From contig JAOAEJ010000062.1 of NCBI GenBank assembly GCA_026416815.1, positions 22,758 to 86,757 of the forward strand: 64,000 nucleotides of DNA. The letters run 5' to 3'. This stretch comes from Clostridia bacterium. GTDB lineage: Bacteria > Bacillota > Clostridia > Acetivibrionales > DSM-2933. Positions within the stretch are counted from its first letter, which is position 1. Every line of letters starts with the position of its first letter. Positions 27,845 to 37,239 of the stretch are shown here, piece after piece. The notes below the pieces were generated by a model, which worked only from the letters and a program-made list of their open reading frames with translations, was not told the origin of the DNA and did not search any database. Both the position numbers and the translations under genes were made by a program.

Positions 27845-28867
27845 GTGTCACGTGGGGGTACTACTAAAACTGAACTTACAGGTAAAGAGAAAGCAGCAAT
27901 GCTCTTAATAGCATTGGGGCCAGAAAGATCTGCAGACATATTTAAACATTTAAAAGATGAAGAAATAGAACAATTAACATTAGAAATAGCAAATATAAGA
28001 ACTGTAACCCCTGAGGAGAAGGAAAAGGTAATGGATGAGTTTTACCAAATATGTCTTGCTCAGGAATATATCGCTGAGGGCGGTATAGGTTATGCTAAGG
28101 AAATTCTTGAGAAGGCGCTTGGTACTCAGAAAGCTCTGGATGTTATAAACAAGCTGACAGTGTCATTACAGGTTAGGCCTTTTGACTTTGTAAGAAAAGC
28201 TGACCCTTCACAACTTTTGAACTTTATACAAAACGAGCATCCTCAGACTATAGCTCTTATACTGGCTTACTTGAAACCTCAGCAAGCTTCCGTTGTTTTG
28301 TCGGCTCTACCGCAGGATAAGCAAGCGGATGTTGCAAGAAGAATTGCAACAATGGACAGAACATCTCCTGAAATAATTAAGGAAGTTGAAAGAGTGCTTG
28401 AGAAGAAGTTGTCATCGCTTGTAACAGAGGATTACACAGCAGCAGGCGGTGTTCAGTCTATCGTTGACATCTTGAACTCTGTTGATAGAGGTACTGAAAA
28501 GTACATTATGGAGACCTTGGAAATTGAAGACACAGATCTTGCTGAAGAAATCAAGAAGAGGATGTTTGTATTCGAAGACATTCTTACATTGGACAACCGT
28601 TCTATACAGAGGTTCCTCAGAGAAGTGGACAATAATCAGCTTGCTATTGCTCTCAAAGGCTCTACGGAAGAAGTGCAGAAACTCATATTTACCAATATGT
28701 CTAAGCGTCTAGCTGAGATGATAAAAGAAGACATAGAATTTATGGGGCCGGTAAGACTCAAAGATGTAGAGGAAGCGCAACAGAAGATTGTAAATGTTAT
28801 ACGTAAGCTTGAAGATGCCGGGGAGATTGTAATTTCAAGAGGTGGAGGAGATGAAATAATTGTCTAA
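27845..28867 (+). CDS. fliG: Flagellar motor switch protein FliG
   Basis: C-ring protein that couples stator movement to rotation. The 340 residues begin with the FliF-binding LTGKEKAAMLLIALGPERSADIFKHL. They contain the EHPQTIALILAYLKPQQASVVLSALP middle domain. The charged torque helix is LDNRSIQRFLREVDNNQLAIALKG...KRLAEMIKEDIEFMGPVRL, where the conserved Arg, Asp and Glu residues are present. The start is GTG at 27845 with AGGAG ten bases upstream. Confidence 0.97.
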   Translation: MSRGGTTKTELTGKEKAAMLLIALGPERSADIFKHLKDEEIEQLTLEIANIRTVTPEEKEKVMDEFYQICLAQEYIAEGGIGYAKEILEKALGTQKALDVINKLTVSLQVRPFDFVRKADPSQLLNFIQNEHPQTIALILAYLKPQQASVVLSALPQDKQADVARRIATMDRTSPEIIKEVERVLEKKLSSLVTEDYTAAGGVQSIVDILNSVDRGTEKYIMETLEIEDTDLAEEIKKRMFVFEDILTLDNRSIQRFLREVDNNQLAIALKGSTEEVQKLIFTNMSKRLAEMIKEDIEFMGPVRLKDVEEAQQKIVNVIRKLEDAGEIVISRGGGDEIIV

Positions 28868-29621
28868 TAAGATATATAAAAATTATCAGGTAAATTTAGG
28901 CATACCATTTCCAGTAAATACCCCTTTAAATTTTGAAACAATACGGCATGTTGATAATGCTGTAGAACTTATAGAAAGTGAAGATGATATAGCTCAAAAT
29001 GAGGAAGAGAGCCATGAGGAAATAATACAAAAAGCAAGGGACGAAGCGGAATTCATCATAAAAGAGGCACACTACGAAGCTTCGAGGATTGTAGAAAATA
29101 TCGAAAGAGAAGCTGCTGAGAGTAAAGAAAAAATAGAGGATGAAGCAAGACAGCAGGGATATGAGGATGGCTATAATCAAGCAAAAATGCAATATGAAGC
29201 ACTAATGAATGAAGCTGAAGCTATAAAGGAACAAGCCCGAATTGAATATAAGGAAGTTCTCCAAAGTATAGAGGAGGACGCTGTAAATACTATCCTGGAT
29301 ATTGCAAAGAAAGTAATATGCGAAGAGTTAAGTGTAAATAAGGAAAGCATTCTATATATGGTCAAGCAAGTCTTTGAAAAATGTGCAAACAGAGAAAATA
29401 TCGTGCTAAAGGTTTCGGCAGAAGACCATGAATACCTTATAGAAAACAAAAACCAGCTGCTATCAATGGTGGAGGGAATTGGAGACTTAGAAATTAAAAT
29501 AGATGCATCACTGAAAGTCGGTGCATGCATAGTAGAAACATCTTACGGGAGCATCGATGCCGGGATGCAAACTAAGCTGAAAAAGATTGAGGAAGCCTTC
29601 AGGCAAGCAATAGGAAAATAA
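28860..29621 (+). CDS. fliH: Flagellar export ATPase regulator FliH
   Basis: Peripheral stalk protein that holds the FliI ATPase inactive and links it to the C ring. The 253 residues are mostly charged coiled coil (residues 45-130, with EAEFIIKEAHYEASRIVENIEREAAE). The conserved C-terminal FliH/VATPase-E-like domain reads VCEELSVNKESILYMVKQ...LEIKIDASLKVGACIVETSYGSIDA. It starts with TTG at 28860, overlapping the fliG end by eight bases; GGAGGAGATG precedes it. Confidence 0.93.
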   Translation: MSNKIYKNYQVNLGIPFPVNTPLNFETIRHVDNAVELIESEDDIAQNEEESHEEIIQKARDEAEFIIKEAHYEASRIVENIEREAAESKEKIEDEARQQGYEDGYNQAKMQYEALMNEAEAIKEQARIEYKEVLQSIEEDAVNTILDIAKKVICEELSVNKESILYMVKQVFEKCANRENIVLKVSAEDHEYLIENKNQLLSMVEGIGDLEIKIDASLKVGACIVETSYGSIDAGMQTKLKKIEEAFRQAIGK

Positions 29622-29624
29622 GAA

Positions 29625-29666
29625 ACAGGGGCAATTCATAAGGTAAAACCGTTGAATTGCCCCTGT
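29625..29666 (+). repeat. 14-bp perfect hairpin between fliH and fliI
   Basis: ACAGGGGCAATTCA (29625-29638) pairs perfectly with TGAATTGCCCCTGT (29653-29666) around a 14-nt loop that itself contains GGT/ACC. It is the most GC-rich hairpin inside the operon, has no U-tract, and ends 20 bp before the fliI start. Confidence 0.85.
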
Positions 29667-29685
29667 AAAGTATGGGGGATAGTGT

Positions 29686-30999
29686 ATGGTGAGTATAAAC
29701 TTTACTAAATACCGCAGCATCCTTGAAAGATCTGATTTTATTGAATATATAGGGAAAGTTTCAAAGGTAGTTGGGCTAACAATAGAGTCCAACGGCCCGG
29801 AAGTAAATATTGGCGAGCTTTGTACAATACACACTATAAAGACTAATAATGTAATTAATGCAGAGGTTGTGGGTTTTAAAGATAACAAGGTATTATTAAT
29901 GCCTTTAGGAGAGATGAGTGGTGTTGGGCCGGGTAGTACCGTTATTGCTACAGGAAGCTATTTGAATGTGCGTGTAGGTAAAGGGTTAATTGGAAGAGTA
30001 ATAGATGGCATGGGTAACCCCATTGATGAAAAGGGATATATAGAACCAGAGGATTATTACCCTGTAAATAATCAACCCCCACACCCATTATTAAGAAACA
30101 GGATTGCAGATCCTTTACCACTAGGTGTAAAGGCTATCGATGGGCTCCTAACAATTGGTAAAGGTCAGAGGGTTGGGATATTTGCCGGAAGTGGTGTTGG
30201 AAAAAGTACTTTGATGGGTATGATAGCAAGAAATACAAAGGCTGACATTAATGTTATAGCTTTAATAGGTGAGCGAGGAAGAGAAGTTAGAGAATTTATA
30301 GAAAAAGATTTAAAAGAAGAGGGGTTAAGCCGTTCTGTTGTGGTTGTTGCAACATCGGACCAGCCTGCACTGGTAAGGCAGAAGGGTGCTCTATTAGCTA
30401 CAGCTATTGCCGAGTACTTTAGAGATCAGGGAAAGGATGTTCTTTTGCTAATGGATTCCCTTACGCGTTTTGCTATGGCGCAAAGGGAAATAGGGCTGGC
30501 GGTAGGAGAGCCTCCTGTGTCAAGAGGATATACACCTTCGGTTTTTGCACTAATGCCTAAATTGCTTGAACGTGCGGGTAATTCTCAAAGGGGATCAATT
30601 ACAGGTTTATATACGGTCCTTGTAGATGGAGATGATCTTATGGAGCCTGTAACCGATACCGCAAGGGGAATCCTTGATGGGCACATAGTACTTTCAAGAG
30701 CACTGGCAAATAAAAACCAATATCCGGCTATAGATGTACTGGCTAGTATTAGCAGGGTTATGTCAGATATTATTACCCCACAGCATAAGGCTATTGCAAA
30801 TGAGATTAAAAAGGTTATGGCAATATATAGAGAAGCGGAAGATTTAATCAATATTGGTGCATATGTAAAAGGAAGCAATGAAAAAATTGACTATGCGATA
30901 GATGTAATAGGTGAAATTATAGGGTTTATAGAGCAAGGGACTCATGATAATTATAGTTACGATGAGATATTAAATATAATAGAAAATGTACTGGCATAG
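29686..30999 (+). CDS. fliI: Flagellum-specific ATPase FliI
   Basis: Hexameric ATPase of the flagellar type III export machine, homologous to the F1 beta subunit. The 437 residues hold the P-loop GSGVGKST at 168-175. Also present are the type III-specific region GERGREVREFIEKDLKEEGL, Walker B VLLLMDSLTRFAMAQREIGL, and a C-terminal helical domain. The ATG at 29686 follows GGGGGAT. Confidence 0.97.
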   Translation: MVSINFTKYRSILERSDFIEYIGKVSKVVGLTIESNGPEVNIGELCTIHTIKTNNVINAEVVGFKDNKVLLMPLGEMSGVGPGSTVIATGSYLNVRVGKGLIGRVIDGMGNPIDEKGYIEPEDYYPVNNQPPHPLLRNRIADPLPLGVKAIDGLLTIGKGQRVGIFAGSGVGKSTLMGMIARNTKADINVIALIGERGREVREFIEKDLKEEGLSRSVVVVATSDQPALVRQKGALLATAIAEYFRDQGKDVLLLMDSLTRFAMAQREIGLAVGEPPVSRGYTPSVFALMPKLLERAGNSQRGSITGLYTVLVDGDDLMEPVTDTARGILDGHIVLSRALANKNQYPAIDVLASISRVMSDIITPQHKAIANEIKKVMAIYREAEDLINIGAYVKGSNEKIDYAIDVIGEIIGFIEQGTHDNYSYDEILNIIENVLA

Positions 31000-31116
31000 T
31001 TTCAATTAGACAATATTGATAGTTGCTTGAATTGGTTAACGCCATGGAGGCTTCCACTAAGTATTTTTATTAAACTCTAAATATATAAAATGTCTTTAAA
31101 GTGAGTGGTGAATACA

Positions 31117-31578
31117 GTGCCAAAGTTTGTTTTTAAATTGCAGCCTCTTCTTAATATAAAAACACAAATGGAAGACAGTTTGAAAAATGAATTAGGAAAA
31201 GCTACACAAAAGCTTGAGGACGAAAAGAGGGTATTAAAAGGAATTGAGCTAGAGCAGGAAACTATAATTAATGAAATAAATATAAAATCTACTCACGGGG
31301 TTCTTGTAGAAAAACTTAAGGAGTACAGCACCTATATATCATTTCTAAAAGATAAGGCTAATTTGCAAAAAGAAAATATAAACCTGGCGCAAAATAATGT
31401 CGATAAATATAGAGAACAGTTGATTAAAGTTGTACAAGAAAAAAAGATACTGGAAAAGCTTAAAGAAAAGCAATACCAAGAATTCTTAAAAGATCAGATG
31501 AAGGAAGAGCAAAAACTGAATGACGAAATTGTAAGCTATAAATATACTGATAAATTAACGGGAGATGGAAATGGCTAA
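31117..31578 (+). CDS. fliJ: Flagellar export chaperone/stalk protein FliJ
   Basis: A 153-residue coiled coil that acts as the central stalk of the FliI ring. The family N-terminus is MPKFVFKLQPLLNIKTQMEDSLKNELGKA, and the remaining sequence is Lys/Glu-rich helix. I start at the GTG at 31117, which gives this N-terminus and lies five bases after GGTGA. GTG codons at 31105 and 31108 would add four or three residues and cannot be ruled out. Confidence 0.88.
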   Translation: MPKFVFKLQPLLNIKTQMEDSLKNELGKATQKLEDEKRVLKGIELEQETIINEINIKSTHGVLVEKLKEYSTYISFLKDKANLQKENINLAQNNVDKYREQLIKVVQEKKILEKLKEKQYQEFLKDQMKEEQKLNDEIVSYKYTDKLTGDGNG

Positions 31579-32446
31579 TAGTAATCAGGAAGCAAGTAAT
31601 CAAAATACAACCCCTAAGATAGAGCAATCCCCTAAAATACAAAAAAATAATAATAAAAAAGAAGGAAAAGGAAAGCTGCTTTATGGCGTTCTTGCATTTT
31701 TAACTGCTATTGTCATTATGGCTATTGTTTTTGGCGGTGTTTTTTATATAGTAGTTAGCAATAACGTGAACGGAATTGGTGAGAAATATAGAAAAGATAT
31801 TCAGAGCATACCGGTTTTGAAAATGGCTCTTCCCAAAGTTAAAGATCCCGATGACGATAAGTATTTAACCGAATCGGAGGTTAGAAACAAATACAGGAGC
31901 TTGAGGAAAGACAAATCTGAATTAACTACACAATTAGAGGAAGCAAAAAAGAAGGCTGTAGAACTACAAAAGCAGATTGATGAGCTTACTAAAGTAAAAG
32001 CAGAAAATGAAAAGATTAAGAAAGATATGGAGTTTTTAAAAGCTCAGATTGAGAATGAGAAAAAACAGTTGGCCGAAGATAAAAAGAAAATCGACGAACT
32101 AGTCGCTGCTGGAGATAAGAATGGGTTTAAAGAATACTTTGAAAAAGTAGATAAAGATACTGCTCAGAAATTATATGCACAGATAGTTCAAGAACAGAAA
32201 ATAAGTGAAGAAGCAAAAAAATTCACTCAGATATATGAAAACATGGAGCCCGCTTCTGCCGCAGGCATATTTGAGCAAATGGGCGATACTAAACTAGACC
32301 TAGTGATTGAGATAATGAAAGCTATGAAAAAGGAAACATCGTCACAAGTACTAGCAGAAATGACCCCTGATTTTGCAGGGAAAGTTACTGAAAAACTTTC
32401 TAAACTGTATTTAAATAAGGATAACTCCACGAAAAAATCAAATTAA
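31571..32446 (+). CDS. MotE/YlxF-like flagellar membrane protein (MgtE-N domain)
   Basis: A 291-residue protein in the ylxF position between fliJ and fliK. It has a Gln/Lys-rich cytosolic tail, one membrane helix near 36-58 (LYGVLAFLTAIVIMAIVFGGVFYIVV), and a long coiled coil near 100-175. The C-terminal MgtE intracellular N-like domain reads FTQIYENMEPASAAGIFEQMGD...IMKAMKKETSSQVLAEMTPDFA. In proteobacteria MotE is a periplasmic chaperone for MotC; in Firmicutes the role is unproven. The ATG at 31571 lies six bases after GGGAG and overlaps the fliJ end by eight bases. Confidence 0.82.
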   Translation: MANSNQEASNQNTTPKIEQSPKIQKNNNKKEGKGKLLYGVLAFLTAIVIMAIVFGGVFYIVVSNNVNGIGEKYRKDIQSIPVLKMALPKVKDPDDDKYLTESEVRNKYRSLRKDKSELTTQLEEAKKKAVELQKQIDELTKVKAENEKIKKDMEFLKAQIENEKKQLAEDKKKIDELVAAGDKNGFKEYFEKVDKDTAQKLYAQIVQEQKISEEAKKFTQIYENMEPASAAGIFEQMGDTKLDLVIEIMKAMKKETSSQVLAEMTPDFAGKVTEKLSKLYLNKDNSTKKSN

Positions 32447-32507
32447 GGTATGGACCCGATATAAAAGGGTTTATATAAATTGCTATAAGAATCAGAAAGG
32501 TGGTGAA

Positions 32508-34172
32508 ATGATGATTACTCAAAGTAGTATGTTGGACTTTATTTTGAAAACGCCAAGCAGCACATCTGAAACCAGGAATCAAAAGAGTCTAAACAATAAC
32601 TCATTCCCAAAGTTCAACGATATACTTAACAACACAGTAGGCAAAGCAACTAGAAGTAATAACGATTATAACAAACCTGCAAAAAGTGAAACCACAGTAG
32701 CCTCTAATAACAAAGAATTTAGTAAAAAAGAACTTAGTAGAAGAGAACCTATTAAAGCCTTTAGGGAAATTGCGAAAAGTAGCACAAAAGGAAATGAGTT
32801 CAAAAAAGTTACTGGAGATGCCAAAGGAAACACTTCTGGAAATATGGAAGAGATATCTAATGAGGAAATGGATAAGGATATTAAGGTAGAAGTTGTAACT
32901 AATGTACTTGCTGAAGTTTTGGGCGTTAGTGCGGAGGACTTAATAAAATCCTTAACCAGTTTAGGTATTAATCCCGAAGATATTGCAGATAGTTCTAAAC
33001 TTAATGATGTTATAAACAGATTATCCGAGGCTATGGGATTAAGCACTCAGCAAAAAGAGGCACTCACTGAGATTCTAAGTTCCATCAACAAAATAGCAGA
33101 CTCTTCATTAAAAGACTTGCAAACCAGTGAGAAAAAGGCTGAGTTTGAAATTAGCGCTACTAATACTAAGCCTGAAAAAGAAGACGCTGAAAGCGATTGG
33201 GTTAAGTTAGATAATCCAAATATTCAGGTAATTAAAGAAAAAAATCATTCTCAGAATCTATCCCAGATGGCTGCTATGGTTAAAGCTAAGTTAGAAGATA
33301 TTGCTAACAAATTGCAAGTAAATCCACAAGCTGTAATAAGCGATATAACTGAAAAAGTTATTGATATTTCGGAACAAATTGAATTGAACGGTACAGCTAT
33401 GGAAGAGACTCCGGTAGATGATGTAAAAGCTGTTTCACAAGAGTCTACAAAGAATGATAAAGATAGCGAAAGTAATGGAGAAGCAGCAGATTCCGAAAAG
33501 CAGCCGGATCAAACACAATATATAAAAGTGCCTACTGCTAAAGAAGAGAAAGATACACAAATTGGGGCTAAGTTTGATTCAAGTTTGGTTTCTTCACAAA
33601 CTAATAAAGCTGTGGAAACAGGCACTACTGAGATTAAGATTGAGCAAGTTAATAATACTGTAGCTAATAACCAAACTCAAAAATTTACTGAGACTAAAGA
33701 AGTACCAAAACTACAAAGAGAAGTTAATATTCCTAAAAATGAGCTTATTAATCAAGTAGTTGAAAAAGCTAAGGTTATAGTAGGTGCTGAAAAGTCAGAA
33801 ATGATAATGGAATTAAAACCGGAAAGTCTCGGTAAACTTGCACTGAAAATTGTAACAGAAAGAGGAATGGTTGTTGCTAAGTTTATAGCTGAAAATCAGC
33901 AGGTAAAAGAAATAATTGAGACAAACATGCAGCTTTTAAAGGATACGCTAAAGGAACAGGGATTAACTGTACAAGGATTCAGTGTATCAGTAGGTCAGGA
34001 TTCATACAGAGGGTTCAATAGGAATACAGAGTTTGGCAACCAAACCAAAAAAGGTGATGGTAAGGATGATATTAGCGGCATAAGTGTCGTTGGGGCTAAA
34101 GAAGTATCTGAAAGTATTCAAAATGCAAACCCATATGACTCTAGCGAAAGCAAAATCAATTTAACTGCCTAA
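32508..34172 (+). CDS. fliK: Flagellar hook-length control protein FliK
   Basis: Secreted molecular ruler that measures the hook and switches export specificity through FlhB. The 554 residues are low-complexity, Lys/Ser/Thr/Glu-rich over the first 420. The Flg_hook domain follows (SEMIMELKPESLGKLALKIVTERGMVVAKFIAENQQVKEIIETNMQLLKDTLKEQGL), with an Asn/Gly-rich tail. Two adjacent ATGs (32508, 32511) follow AGGTGG and either may be used. Confidence 0.9.
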   Translation: MMITQSSMLDFILKTPSSTSETRNQKSLNNNSFPKFNDILNNTVGKATRSNNDYNKPAKSETTVASNNKEFSKKELSRREPIKAFREIAKSSTKGNEFKKVTGDAKGNTSGNMEEISNEEMDKDIKVEVVTNVLAEVLGVSAEDLIKSLTSLGINPEDIADSSKLNDVINRLSEAMGLSTQQKEALTEILSSINKIADSSLKDLQTSEKKAEFEISATNTKPEKEDAESDWVKLDNPNIQVIKEKNHSQNLSQMAAMVKAKLEDIANKLQVNPQAVISDITEKVIDISEQIELNGTAMEETPVDDVKAVSQESTKNDKDSESNGEAADSEKQPDQTQYIKVPTAKEEKDTQIGAKFDSSLVSSQTNKAVETGTTEIKIEQVNNTVANNQTQKFTETKEVPKLQREVNIPKNELINQVVEKAKVIVGAEKSEMIMELKPESLGKLALKIVTERGMVVAKFIAENQQVKEIIETNMQLLKDTLKEQGLTVQGFSVSVGQDSYRGFNRNTEFGNQTKKGDGKDDISGISVVGAKEVSESIQNANPYDSSESKINLTA

Positions 34173-34249
34173 CCCTAAATGGATATACAAGTTTATAGAA
34201 ATTGAGTTTAAGTGTTTATACAAAGTCTAACAAATGGGGGTGATTTGCG

Positions 34250-35086
34250 ATGGGAGTAAATGAGATTAATAATCAAAAGACAATTCAACAGATTATTGAT
34301 AGTACATCAACCAGCTCTAAAGGAAGAAATACTGGTGCGCTAGGTAAAGATGACTTTTTAAACTTGTTAATTACCCAACTTAAGTATCAGGATCCTTTGA
34401 AGCCAGTAGAAGATAAAGAATTTATCGGTCAAATGGCTCAATTCAGTTCACTAGAACAAATGCAGAATATGAACAGCAGCCTATCCCAGTCACAAGCCTT
34501 TACACTTATCGGTAAAAATATTACAGCTAATATTGCCGATGCAAACACCAGTGAATTAAAAGCTATTACAGGTGAGGTTACAAGTGTTAAAGTAAATAAA
34601 GGCAAGATATATGTAGTTGTTAAAGGTGAAGATGTTCCGGTTGATAGAATTACTAACGTAACTGAAGGCGGTAAATCCGAGCAGGCATCAAAAATTCATG
34701 AATATACAAACTTGATCGGCTTTGATGTAAAAGGTTGTGTTTATGATCCTGAAACTGCGAATGTTATACCAGTAAATGGAGTCGTTAAGGAGCTGAGCAA
34801 AGGGCAATATGAGGATTATGCTGTCATGGATGGAGTAGAAGTAAATATTGCAGACTTCGAACCTGCTATACCTTCAGCTGACATTGCATTCAGAAAAAGC
34901 TACCTTGAGAATAACAAAGGAAAGACCGTATCAGTTGTAATCACAAATGAGCAAAGTGGTCAAAAAGTTCCTGTAAGCGCGGTACTAAGAGACTATAGCA
35001 TCACAGCAGAAGGCAAAATAACAGCTACTTTAGACCAACTGAATGTTCCTGTTGATAGCATAATAAAAATTGTACCCGCAAAATAG
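34250..35086 (+). CDS. flgD: Flagellar hook assembly scaffold protein FlgD
   Basis: Hook cap protein needed for FlgE polymerisation. The 278 residues have the conserved N-terminus LGKDDFLNLLITQLKYQDPLKPVEDKEFIGQMAQFSSLEQMQNMN near 29-72, then FTLIGKNITAN. The C-terminus is longer than in enteric FlgD and carries two beta-rich segments. The ATG at 34250 follows GGGGGTGA. Confidence 0.93.
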   Translation: MGVNEINNQKTIQQIIDSTSTSSKGRNTGALGKDDFLNLLITQLKYQDPLKPVEDKEFIGQMAQFSSLEQMQNMNSSLSQSQAFTLIGKNITANIADANTSELKAITGEVTSVKVNKGKIYVVVKGEDVPVDRITNVTEGGKSEQASKIHEYTNLIGFDVKGCVYDPETANVIPVNGVVKELSKGQYEDYAVMDGVEVNIADFEPAIPSADIAFRKSYLENNKGKTVSVVITNEQSGQKVPVSAVLRDYSITAEGKITATLDQLNVPVDSIIKIVPAK

Positions 35087-35159
35087 GGATAATGTGTTAA
35101 GTACTAGTTAAAGGGTAATTTGACTGCGATACTTCTAGTTGTAGAAAGAAGGTGTTTAT

Positions 35160-35546
35160 ATGGTAGTCAACAACCGCTATTTAAATAATATCAATAGGAT
35201 TGTAAGTGAACGCACAGTCCAAACCGGCCAAAAAACAATAAATCAGCAAGATGATTTTGACAAAATATTAAAAAGCAAAATCAATGAAAATACCGGATTA
35301 AAATTTTCAAAGCATGCCGAACTTAGGTTGAAAGCAAGAAATATAAACCTTACTGAAAACCAAAAAGAAAAGATAAACGAAGCTGTAAGTAGGGCAGAAG
35401 GTAAGGGAGTAAAGGAATCATTAGTTCTAATGGACAATCTAGCCTTTGTTGTTAACGTAAAGAATAAGACGGTAATAACAGCTGTAAGCAGCAATGAATT
35501 AAAGGATAATGTGTTTACAAATATTGATGGTGCGGTGTTTGCATAA
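35160..35546 (+). CDS. TIGR02530-family flagellar operon protein
   Basis: A 128-residue protein in the family found between flgD and flgE in many Firmicutes and delta-proteobacteria. The diagnostic segment is LKFSKHAELRLKARNINLTENQKEKINEAVSRAEGKGVKESLVLMDNLAFVVNVKNKTVITAV. Its function is unknown; its position suggests a role in hook assembly. The N-terminal 40 residues are polar and probably unstructured, as in export substrates. The ATG at 35160 follows AAGGTG. Confidence 0.9.
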   Translation: MVVNNRYLNNINRIVSERTVQTGQKTINQQDDFDKILKSKINENTGLKFSKHAELRLKARNINLTENQKEKINEAVSRAEGKGVKESLVLMDNLAFVVNVKNKTVITAVSSNELKDNVFTNIDGAVFA

Positions 35547-35609
35547 TTTAAAAGAATGGTTAAAGAATACGTAAAAAATGTCGATATTTAAATTAGTCAA
35601 AATAAGACT

Positions 35610-35692
35610 GTAGCTGGACCCTTTCGGGAGGCTACCTATTCCGGACTGACTGAAGGAATAGTATATGGACTGATGTTTTCCCTGTGGGAAAA
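35610..35692 (+). promoter_or_regulatory. Structured leader of flgE (three hairpins)
   Basis: Hairpin 1 (35610-35635): GTAGC / GCTAC closing an inner CCC-TTTC-GGG. Hairpin 2 (35636-35661): CTATTCC / GGAATAG. Hairpin 3 (35676-35692): TTTTCCC / GGGAAAA. Nine bases ACTGAAGGA occur in hairpin 2 (35649-35657) and again at 35695-35703, where they include the flgE Shine-Dalgarno. GGACTGA also occurs twice (35643, 35667). No known riboswitch class was recognised. Confidence 0.65.
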
Positions 35693-35715
35693 TTACTGAA
35701 GGAGGTCGTTTCGTT

Positions 35716-37041
35716 ATGATGAGATCAATGTTTTCCGGTGTTTCCGGTCTTAGAGCACACCAAACAAGAATGGATGTTATAGGTAATAACGTTGCTAACG
35801 TTAATACAGTTGGTTTTAAATCAGGAAGGGTTACTTTTCAAGAGGTATTTAACCAGACCCTTAAGGGTGCTAGTGCTCCGGATGCAACCAGCGGCAGAGG
35901 GGGAGCAAACCCTATGCAGGTAGGTCTCGGTATTGGCGTGGGGGCTGTCGATACAATAATGACAAGAGGAAGCCTACAGAGAACAGATAACCCTACTGAC
36001 TTATCTATTGAGGGCGATGGCTTTTTTATTGTAAAAGGCGGTAAAGCGGATACATTTAGATTTACAAGAGCAGGAAACTTTGGGATTGATAAGCTTGGTA
36101 ACCTTGTAACCGGAAGCGGTATGAGCGTATACGGCTGGCAATCATATACTAGAAACAATGATGGATCCTATGAGTTTGATACTGAGAGACAAGTAAGTGG
36201 AATTAATCTATATTCAGATAATGAAGGGAACGGAAACAAGAGGATAATAGCTGCAAAAGCTACATCACAAGCTGCATTTGCAGGAAATCTTGCTTCATAT
36301 AAAGACGTTGTTTCATCACCTGCTGCAGGCAATGTTCAATTTTCAGTACCCGTTACCGTTTATGATTCTCTTGGACAGGATCACAAAATCACCGTTAACT
36401 TCTGGAAAACAGCTGTTGCCTCAGGGGCAAGTACTACTTGGACGTGGCAGATAGATGGGGGAGGAAATGCAACACCGTCGGTAGCGACAGGTACACTACA
36501 GTTTGGTGTTGACGGTAAACTGGCATCTACTTCATCCGGTCCTGTATTTCCTATTACATTAACTCCTGTGGCTTCAAGTGTAGGAGTGGGCCCGTTTGCT
36601 GTATCCTTTGATTTTGCAAAATTAACGCAATTTGCTTCAGATTCATCGGCAAAGCCAATTAATATAGATGGCTACCCAACAGGAAATCTTGTAACATTCA
36701 ATATCGGTGGCGACGGAATAATAACCGGTATATACAGTAACGGACAACAGCAGCCGCTTGGGATGTTAGGCTTAGCAAGTTTTGAAAACCCAGCAGGGTT
36801 ACAAAAGGTCGGAGACAACATGTTTATACCTACTACTAACTCCGGGGACTTTAAAAAAGCATTAAAAGCAGGGGCGGAAGGTGTAGGTACATTAAATCCA
36901 GGTACTCTGGAAATGTCAAATGTGGATCTGTCAAGGGAGTTTACCGATATGATAGTAACACAAAGGGGCTTCCAAGCAAACAGTAGAATAATTACAACAT
37001 CAGATGAAATGCTACAGGAACTGGTTAATTTGAAGAGATAA
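35716..37041 (+). CDS. flgE: Flagellar hook protein FlgE
   Basis: Subunit of the hook. The 441 residues begin MMRSMFSGVSGLRAHQTRMDVIGNNVANVNTVGFKSGRVTFQEVFNQTL, which is the rod/hook N-terminal signature. They contain the beta-rich D1/D2 domains (GDGFFIVKGG, TVYDSLGQDHKITVNFW) and end with the coiled-coil segment SNVDLSREFTDMIVTQRGFQANSRIITTSDEMLQELVNLKR. The ATG at 35716 is ten bases after AAGGAGG. A folded leader lies just upstream. Confidence 0.97.
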   Translation: MMRSMFSGVSGLRAHQTRMDVIGNNVANVNTVGFKSGRVTFQEVFNQTLKGASAPDATSGRGGANPMQVGLGIGVGAVDTIMTRGSLQRTDNPTDLSIEGDGFFIVKGGKADTFRFTRAGNFGIDKLGNLVTGSGMSVYGWQSYTRNNDGSYEFDTERQVSGINLYSDNEGNGNKRIIAAKATSQAAFAGNLASYKDVVSSPAAGNVQFSVPVTVYDSLGQDHKITVNFWKTAVASGASTTWTWQIDGGGNATPSVATGTLQFGVDGKLASTSSGPVFPITLTPVASSVGVGPFAVSFDFAKLTQFASDSSAKPINIDGYPTGNLVTFNIGGDGIITGIYSNGQQQPLGMLGLASFENPAGLQKVGDNMFIPTTNSGDFKKALKAGAEGVGTLNPGTLEMSNVDLSREFTDMIVTQRGFQANSRIITTSDEMLQELVNLKR

Positions 37042-37239
37042 TTTGATACCGTAGGTTGCAAATATTTCTAAAATAGAGCAGCCTACGGTATATTGATATT
37101 ATAGGGTAAAATTACATCTTTATGTCCTAACCTGAAAAAAACCTTATTTTTCAGCAAAAAAGTGAAGTGATCATGTATAATTTTGTAATATTTTAATCAA
37201 ATTAAAAAATTTCTATTGAGTTTTTGGGGTAAAAATATT

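Noticed and set aside
35603..35700. c-di-GMP riboswitch before flgE
   Set aside because: The conserved core of the GEMM-I and c-di-GMP-II classes is not seen; the structure is three separate short hairpins.
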